Shown here: in pieces, positions 14,369 through 18,850 of the stretch | Layout of the letters: each line of letters opens with the position of its first letter | How positions within the stretch are numbered: position 1 is the stretch's first letter | Assembly: GCA_944326495.1 (NCBI GenBank) | Contig: CALVEE010000103.1 | Location: forward strand, 1-18,850 | DNA: 18,850 nt | Reading direction: 5' to 3' | From: Candidatus Gastranaerophilales bacterium | GTDB taxonomy: Bacteria; Cyanobacteriota; Vampirovibrionia; Gastranaerophilales; Gastranaerophilaceae | Made by a program: the position numbers and the translations under genes | The notes under the pieces: model-generated | What the model was told of the DNA's origin: nothing | The model's input: only the letters and a program-made list of their open reading frames with translations | Database searches by the model: none

Positions 14369-14398
14369 ATGTCACAATGGATATTTATGAATACTTAG
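14369..14398 (+). CDS. Possible 9-codon leader ORF overlapping the HEPN-like gene
   Basis: The ribosome site TAAGGAG (14357-14363) has its best spacing (5 bases) to an ATG at 14369, which opens MSQWIFMNT and stops at 14396-14398. The main gene's ATG at 14377 is 13 bases from the site and in another frame. This may be a leader peptide with reinitiation, a site simply used at long range, or the trace of a small indel. Confidence 0.3.
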   Translation: MSQWIFMNT

Positions 14399-16176
14399 AG
14401 AATAATGTAAAGATATTATATCATCTCAACAGTTTTGCAGCTGCTATTTTGTCAGCAAAAGAGAATTGTCTTTCTGATTCAAATAAGAATAGAATGGATA
14501 TAGAAAATGCCATTTTTTCTATTATTGAATTTATAAAAACTGAACGTTTAGAGTGGATGTCTAAAGCCTATGATATAATTTCTCAAGATTATGATTATAT
14601 TATTCATCGGATATCACAAACTAAAAATCCGCTTTTACAGGCATTTTATTCCGAGATTTTATATTATTCAAATGAGACTGAATATAAATCGTACATAAAA
14701 AATGCGGTTGATAGTTACTACGAAGTCTTAAATAAAGCTTTTGAAGAGTTATCTACAGCTTCTGCAAAATGTTTTGTTCACAGTGTAGTAGATATAATGA
14801 CTAAGCTATTGCATTTAGCTGTTTTGTCAAAATCAAGCAAGCTAAAAGATATTAAAACTTTAATTTTAAAATTTTTGAAGGTAGATAATAATATTGAATC
14901 ATATCATTACTTGGTTGTCTCCATTATTGAATTAATGCTTGAATATAATAAAACTTTTAAAAAAGTTGATTTTGAAGGTGTAGATGATATCTTCTGGAAT
15001 TTAGTTCAACTTAAATTCAAAGAAAAAGAGTATCATTATCTAACAAGAATAATTCCGCACTATGCTCATAAAATTGATGAAAAAAGAGGTAAGTTATCAT
15101 ATAACTGGGATGATATGCTTGGTAGGTGTTACGTGAAATCTATGGAAACCGCAAATTCCAATATGACATCCCGTATATGGTGCATAGATGCTATAAAACA
15201 CTATACCCGATTGAATAAGTATACCAATAAAATAAAACAGCTTGAACAAAAGTATATAACCTTTAAAGATAAATTAGAAATTACAGAATTTAAAGAAAAG
15301 ATTGATACCAAACCATTTACAGATGTAGCAAAGGAAATTTTAAAATATCCTTCAATAGAAATTTTAAAAAAATTATCAGCCTCTAATGATTTTTACCCTC
15401 CGTTGGATAGTTTGAAAAATCAATATAGTACATTTGATGATTTTTTCGCTACTTCATATCTTGACCATAATATGCATCCTTCCAAAATATCATCATTGAA
15501 AACGGAACAGGATTTGTATCTTACTAATTATAAATGGTACTGGCAATTATATCAGATAACGATACAATACATTCTTATTGAAGGAATTAGGAATAAAAAA
15601 TTTAAGTTACAAGATTTAATAAATTTTTTGATGAGTTATAGTAGCTTTTTTGATTTAATAACTACATCCCAATCAAAGAAAAAGCGTATACGATATAACT
15701 GGAGTGCAACTATTATCTCAATTTTTGAGACATATTTCAACGAAATGGAAAAGAGTTTTGAAGCTCCTAAAAAGTATTATCCTTATTTGGTAACAATAAC
15801 AGAAAGCCTTGTCCTTAAATTTGAAACTTGGATAAGACATTACCTAGCCTGTTATAAACAACCAACTATATCTTCTTTACCTCAAGAAAATGGTATTATT
15901 AGAGAAAAAGATTTAAATTATCTTTTATATGATGATTTTATCATTGAGAAATTTGATTTTAATGATTTATTATATTTTAGGTATTTATTCATAGCCAAGG
16001 AAGGCTGGAATTTACGTAATGAAATTGCACATGGCGTTTTAATTCCGGAGCAATATACTGTTGAATTATTTAATTGGGTGTTTTTTGCGTTTTTACGATT
16101 AGCAAAGTATGAATTTCCGAATACGGAACGTAACCGGTTTATAAAAAATAGGACAAACCGATTAATTAAATTATAA
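14377..16176 (+). CDS. Large helical protein with C-terminal HEPN-like (DUF4209-like) domain
   Basis: 599 residues, soluble, predicted almost all helical; I do not recognise the N-terminal 400 residues. The C-terminal 130 or so carry the informative part. YFRYLFIAKEGWNLRNEIAH reaches R547-N-E-I-A-H552-G, an RN-x3-H motif that matches the RNase active-site motif of HEPN domains (Rx4-6H), set between two helices. The phrase GWNLRNEIAHG followed by a hydrophobic helix also recalls DUF4209-type C-terminal domains. HEPN proteins cleave RNA in toxin-antitoxin and phage-defence systems. The start is uncertain because the ribosome site favours an overlapping 9-codon ORF. An HNH-type gene follows after 11 bases. 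Base composition is more AT-rich than the housekeeping genes to the left. The motif is seen; RNase activity and a role in defence are inferred. Confidence 0.7.
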   Translation: MDIYEYLENNVKILYHLNSFAAAILSAKENCLSDSNKNRMDIENAIFSIIEFIKTERLEWMSKAYDIISQDYDYIIHRISQTKNPLLQAFYSEILYYSNETEYKSYIKNAVDSYYEVLNKAFEELSTASAKCFVHSVVDIMTKLLHLAVLSKSSKLKDIKTLILKFLKVDNNIESYHYLVVSIIELMLEYNKTFKKVDFEGVDDIFWNLVQLKFKEKEYHYLTRIIPHYAHKIDEKRGKLSYNWDDMLGRCYVKSMETANSNMTSRIWCIDAIKHYTRLNKYTNKIKQLEQKYITFKDKLEITEFKEKIDTKPFTDVAKEILKYPSIEILKKLSASNDFYPPLDSLKNQYSTFDDFFATSYLDHNMHPSKISSLKTEQDLYLTNYKWYWQLYQITIQYILIEGIRNKKFKLQDLINFLMSYSSFFDLITTSQSKKKRIRYNWSATIISIFETYFNEMEKSFEAPKKYYPYLVTITESLVLKFETWIRHYLACYKQPTISSLPQENGIIREKDLNYLLYDDFIIEKFDFNDLLYFRYLFIAKEGWNLRNEIAHGVLIPEQYTVELFNWVFFAFLRLAKYEFPNTERNRFIKNRTNRLIKL

Positions 16177-16187
16177 ACGGAGTTAAT

Positions 16188-16832
16188 ATGGCACAATGTA
16201 TTTACTATAAAAACAGAATGGGACTAACTTTTAACAAGCGAGAACATATCTTTCCAAAAGCAATTGGAGGTATTGAACGACTTGATGCGGGGGTTGTATC
16301 CGACCAAGCAAATGAATTTTTTGCAAATAATCTTGAAGTAAAAACTCTTCGTACGTCTGAGATTTTCATAGGTCGTATCGCAAATGGATATAATAAAAAG
16401 CCTAGTAAAGAAAAACAGAAAAATAGAACCTTGCCCGAATATTTGTATAATAGAGAGATTGATTCAAGAACCTTAGGTAAGATAGCTTTTAACTCATTAG
16501 CGAAAATTAAAGGTAAGGATTATGTATTAAAACCAGAATTTGACGAATTTAGAAATTGGATAATAGGTGGAAACAATGATTGGTATCATTGTAAAATAGG
16601 AAAAGAGATTATTGCAAGTACACAAATAATGCCAAATCAGTCTCATTATTGTGTGTTTGTAGATGATGGAGAATATTTAATTGCTGATGTTTGTTTATAT
16701 AATTGTTGGCGAAAAATGTTCGGTATCTGCAGAAGTTTTGATGATACTTTCGTAATTCCTAAAGGGTATATATGCGATTGGAAAAATAAGAAAGAGTTTA
16801 CCTTAATGGAACTTATGCAGGAACTTGCGTAA
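16188..16832 (+). CDS. HNH-type endonuclease-like protein with incomplete zinc site
   Basis: 214 residues, soluble. The N-terminus resembles HNH nucleases of the 'CxxC...EHIxPxxxGG...CxxCN' type. It reads CIYYKN (4-9), TFNKREHIFPKAIGG (14-28, with His20 as the candidate catalytic histidine) and GVVSDQANEFFANNLE (35-50, with Asn42 as the N of HNH). In the usual form four cysteines hold a structural zinc. Here only C4 remains and the other positions are Y7, S38 and A41, so zinc is probably absent. The remaining 150 residues are unknown, with scattered cysteines and aromatic clusters (IIGGNNDWYHCKIGKE). A ribosome site (CGGAG) precedes the ATG, 11 bases after the HEPN-like gene, so the two are one operon. 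DNA cleavage is plausible but unproved, and a degenerate partner role is the alternative. Confidence 0.65.
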   Translation: MAQCIYYKNRMGLTFNKREHIFPKAIGGIERLDAGVVSDQANEFFANNLEVKTLRTSEIFIGRIANGYNKKPSKEKQKNRTLPEYLYNREIDSRTLGKIAFNSLAKIKGKDYVLKPEFDEFRNWIIGGNNDWYHCKIGKEIIASTQIMPNQSHYCVFVDDGEYLIADVCLYNCWRKMFGICRSFDDTFVIPKGYICDWKNKKEFTLMELMQELA

Positions 16833-16872
16833 TTAGAAGACTTAAAATATCAAAATCTAAAGGGGTTATGAA

Positions 16873-16953
16873 ATGCTTTTGGATAAACTATCAGCATCCG
16901 TAGAAAATGATTATATAGATTTTAAGTTACAACACTCTAGGATGATAACATAA
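16873..16953 (+). CDS. Possible 26-residue ORF after the HNH-like gene
   Basis: An ATG at 16873 follows AAAGGGG with a 7-base gap, 40 bases after the HNH-like stop. It begins MLLDKLSASVENDYIDFKLQ and stops at 16951-16953. The ribosome site is good, but the peptide is short and matches nothing I know. It may be a third member of the cassette or the broken start of a lost gene. An overlapping ATG at 16869 gives only MKCFWINYQHP. Confidence 0.35.
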   Translation: MLLDKLSASVENDYIDFKLQHSRMIT

Positions 16954-16970
16954 AACTACAAGAAATTTAT

Positions 16971-18509
16971 TCAATTTATAAAATAATATTTCTGCGAAAT
17001 CACTTTGCTTTTGTATTCTGATATTGGAACTTCTTTAAATTTGTATATCTTACGACTGGCACCTAAGGTATTGGTATAAGTATAATAACCTTCAAACACA
17101 ACTGCCATTGCCGATTGAATAGAAGAGCCGTCCGCAAATTCCTTATTTGTACCTATATAGATTGTCATATTAGTACCAAAAGTATCGCTATAATAGTTTG
17201 CTAGTACACCGCCTTTAACAGATTGAATAACTCTTACTCCTTCAGGGATAGAATACATTCCATTTACTTTAGGTTTCTGAACTCCCCATAAAATGTCTCT
17301 GAAATCAATTCTATCAACAAAGTATGGTGTGCTTGATTTTACTGTTGTTAATTTTTGCTTTTTTTCATAGGCTATGCTGTAGTTATAAATTTCTTTTGTA
17401 TGTTTGTCCCAAATTGAAATACAACTCTCATAAAAAGAAATTTTATCGAGGTAGTAATCTTTATTGTCTATTCCAGAATTTTTAATATAATTTAAAACTT
17501 CTTGTTCGGATGCTGTACTATTTACTTTCCCATAGTAAACAAGTATATTTTTTACAGTTTCTATGTGCCACCATTTTAATTCTTTATATTGTTTGATGAA
17601 GGTATTTAAACCATCATATAAATTTTTGTTGAAAGCTATATCATTCGGATTTGATTTATATTGTAAATAAGGTTCTTCTATTTTTTTGATGTCTTCTTCA
17701 CTAATTTCTTTGTTGGTTTTCTTACTTGTTCTCACGTAATTTGGACTTAAAGTTTGAAAATACTCAAACAACAGATTTTCTATAGAATTATACTTTGTAA
17801 AACCAAGAATTGCTTTGCTTAATATGCCGTCCTTTTCAACTCTTTTAATATCACTTTGAAAATAATCTTTTCCTTGCAGTGTATATATTTTGCTATTATT
17901 ACCTTCCAAATCTGTAATTTCTAGGGTTAAACTTTTACTATTATTAATTATTTTTAAACATTCTTTTTCTGATAATTCTATAGTTGAAATACCATTTATT
18001 TTTTGAATGATAGAATTTTTATGTATTTCGAAAAGTTCAGCGGGAGAACCATGCTCTATATTAGTTATTAGTATTGGCATAGATAAATTTAAGGGATATT
18101 TATAAATGCTTATTCCTATTCCTTTTCTCTTTGGGACATATTTGACTATATTTGTAAAACCTTCTATATTACTAAGATTTACAGATGTTTCATTTAATGC
18201 GGTGCTTATTTCTTGCGGAGATATTTTGAGAGTAATTCTATCACTATTATTTAATAATGATAAACACTGCTTTTCTGTTAAATCACTTGTGTTTTTACCA
18301 TTAATACTTATAATATACCAATTTTCAGGAATACCAGCTTTAGCCGCAGGCGAACCTGTTTGAATACTCCTTATTTGCAAAGGTTTTGATACAAAAAAAT
18401 CTTCAAAACTACCCTTTCTAATAGCTTCAATTCCAATACCAAAGCTCTTTGCTTCAGCTGTTATTTGAAAAAGCAGTAACGACAGAATTATTAAAAAGAC
18501 TTTTTTCAT
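16971..18509 (-). CDS. Exported protein with two tandem PDZ domains
   Basis: 512 residues. Residues 1-20 are a signal peptide (MKKVFLIILSLLLFQITAEA, likely cleaved after AEA). Two PDZ domains follow, about 22-97 and 129-198, and align along their length: GIGIEA.../GIGISI..., GSPAAKAGIPENWYIISING / GSPAELFEIHKNSIIQKING, then SDLTEKQCLSLLNNS / IELSEKECLKIINNS. This is a recent-looking duplication. No S41, HtrA or M50 protease domain is present. The C-terminal 290 residues (about 225-512) are unrecognised, with aromatic, polar stretches (YLQYKSNPNDIAFN) and a possible beta-rich end (GVRVIQSVKGGVLANYY). PDZ domains bind protein C-termini, so an envelope adaptor or chaperone role is a fair inference. 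AGAGGG precedes the start, and a promoter TTGACT-16-TAATAT lies at 18535-18562. Confidence 0.8.
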   Translation of the reverse strand: MKKVFLIILSLLLFQITAEAKSFGIGIEAIRKGSFEDFFVSKPLQIRSIQTGSPAAKAGIPENWYIISINGKNTSDLTEKQCLSLLNNSDRITLKISPQEISTALNETSVNLSNIEGFTNIVKYVPKRKGIGISIYKYPLNLSMPILITNIEHGSPAELFEIHKNSIIQKINGISTIELSEKECLKIINNSKSLTLEITDLEGNNSKIYTLQGKDYFQSDIKRVEKDGILSKAILGFTKYNSIENLLFEYFQTLSPNYVRTSKKTNKEISEEDIKKIEEPYLQYKSNPNDIAFNKNLYDGLNTFIKQYKELKWWHIETVKNILVYYGKVNSTASEQEVLNYIKNSGIDNKDYYLDKISFYESCISIWDKHTKEIYNYSIAYEKKQKLTTVKSSTPYFVDRIDFRDILWGVQKPKVNGMYSIPEGVRVIQSVKGGVLANYYSDTFGTNMTIYIGTNKEFADGSSIQSAMAVVFEGYYTYTNTLGASRKIYKFKEVPISEYKSKVISQKYYFIN

Positions 18510-18534
18510 GTTTATACCCTCTTATTATATCGTC

Positions 18535-18562
18535 ATATTACAAAGTCAAACTGTATAGTCAA
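18535..18562 (-). promoter_or_regulatory. Promoter of the PDZ protein gene
   Basis: On the minus strand TTGACT (18562-18557), a 16-base spacer and TAATAT (18540-18535), predicting a start near 18528 and a 19-base leader holding AGAGGG. A second TTGACT at 18549-18544 with TATAAT at 18529-18524 has too short a spacer and would start inside the ribosome site. Confidence 0.45.
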
Positions 18563-18643
18563 GCAAAAACTATAATTTAAAATGATTATATCTCAAGTGA
18601 AACAATTTAATCAACTTAAAACTCCATTTTGAATTTATGTAAA

Positions 18644-18672
18644 TTAACATTTTAATTTAATACCATTATAGT
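18644..18672 (+). promoter_or_regulatory. Promoter of the second XRE gene
   Basis: TTAACA (18644-18649), a 17-base spacer and TATAGT (18667-18672), each one base from consensus. The predicted start near 18679 leaves a short leader with GAGG before the GTG start. Confidence 0.55.
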
Positions 18673-18696
18673 AATGCTTAAATTGAGGTATTAATA

Positions 18697-18850
18697 GTGG
18701 ATAACAGAAAACTTTTAGGTTTGAGAATAAAAGAATTACGCAAAAGGGCTTCGCTAAGTCAGGAAGTTCTTGCAGAAAAAGCAGGTATTGAGCCAACATC
18801 ACTCAGTAATATTGAAAATGGCAGAAATTTTCCATCATTTATTACATTAG
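18697..18850 (+). CDS. XRE-family HTH regulator, N-terminal part (cut by window edge)
   Basis: DNA-binding regulator; only 51 codons are visible. It starts at GTG 18697 with GAGG 9 bases upstream and reads VDNRKLLGLRIKELRKRASL, then SQEVLAEKAGIEPTSLSNIE and NGRNFPSFITL. The helix-turn-helix is clear: LRIKELRKRASLSQEVLAEKAG (helices 1-2), IEPTSLSNIENGRNFPS (recognition helix and turn). It differs from the 72-residue XRE protein at 2027-2245 and may carry a further C-terminal domain outside the window. It is divergent from the PDZ gene, and the 187-base gap between them holds both promoters, so it could regulate that gene. This is inference from position. Confidence 0.85.
   Translation, partial: MDNRKLLGLRIKELRKRASLSQEVLAEKAGIEPTSLSNIENGRNFPSFITL

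Noticed and set aside
1..18850. CRISPR array, rRNA or complete insertion sequence
   Set aside because: No regularly spaced repeats of CRISPR type, no rRNA-like stretch and no transposase frame were seen.

Overview
The window looks like part of the chromosome of a low-GC, flagellated gut-type bacterium. The PRPP synthetase reads like the cyanobacterial form, and it sits with a short divergent flagellin start and strong Shine-Dalgarno sites. I infer the non-photosynthetic cyanobacterial class Vampirovibrionia (Melainabacteria/Gastranaerophilales). This rests on remembered family resemblance, not on a marker-gene tree.

Layout. 1-208: flagellin N-terminus (minus strand, cut by the window edge), preceded by a GC-rich hairpin and repeat mosaic (about 235-723). 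985-1995: prs (plus). 2027-2245: small XRE regulator (minus), whose terminator overlaps the end of prs. 2246-2583: three hairpins and a possible structured RNA. 2584-4309: two minus-strand genes of unknown role, one an exported matrixin-like protein that has lost its zinc-binding histidines and carries TPR-like repeats, the other a small soluble protein. 4420-7987: a tight plus-strand run of a 40-aa microprotein, a 240-aa protein that begins with the same domain, mnmA, murA and a small duplicated WYDxDP protein. 8030-9934: minus-strand leuC, a four-helix membrane protein and a possible 50-aa membrane peptide. 10031-12680: plus-strand GT-C-like membrane protein overlapping a patatin-like lipase. 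12689-14032: minus-strand polyprenyl-phosphate sugar-1-phosphate transferase.

From about 14080 the character changes to an accessory region: G-rich tandem repeats with a G10 tract, an orphan terminator, then a two-gene cassette (14377-16832). The cassette encodes a 599-aa protein ending in a HEPN-like RNxxAH motif and a 214-aa HNH-type protein with most zinc cysteines missing. A 26-aa ORF follows. 16971-18509 is an exported protein with two tandem PDZ domains and no protease domain. The window ends in the start of a second XRE regulator (18697 to edge).

How the genes work together. murA (peptidoglycan), the sugar transferase and the GT-C-like protein point to envelope and glycan building, and mnmA to tRNA thiolation. 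The HEPN/HNH pair is the best candidate for an undescribed system, probably nucleic-acid-targeting defence. That is inference from domain motifs and pairing only. Several promoters share an extended -10 (TGnTATAAT), which helped choose starts.
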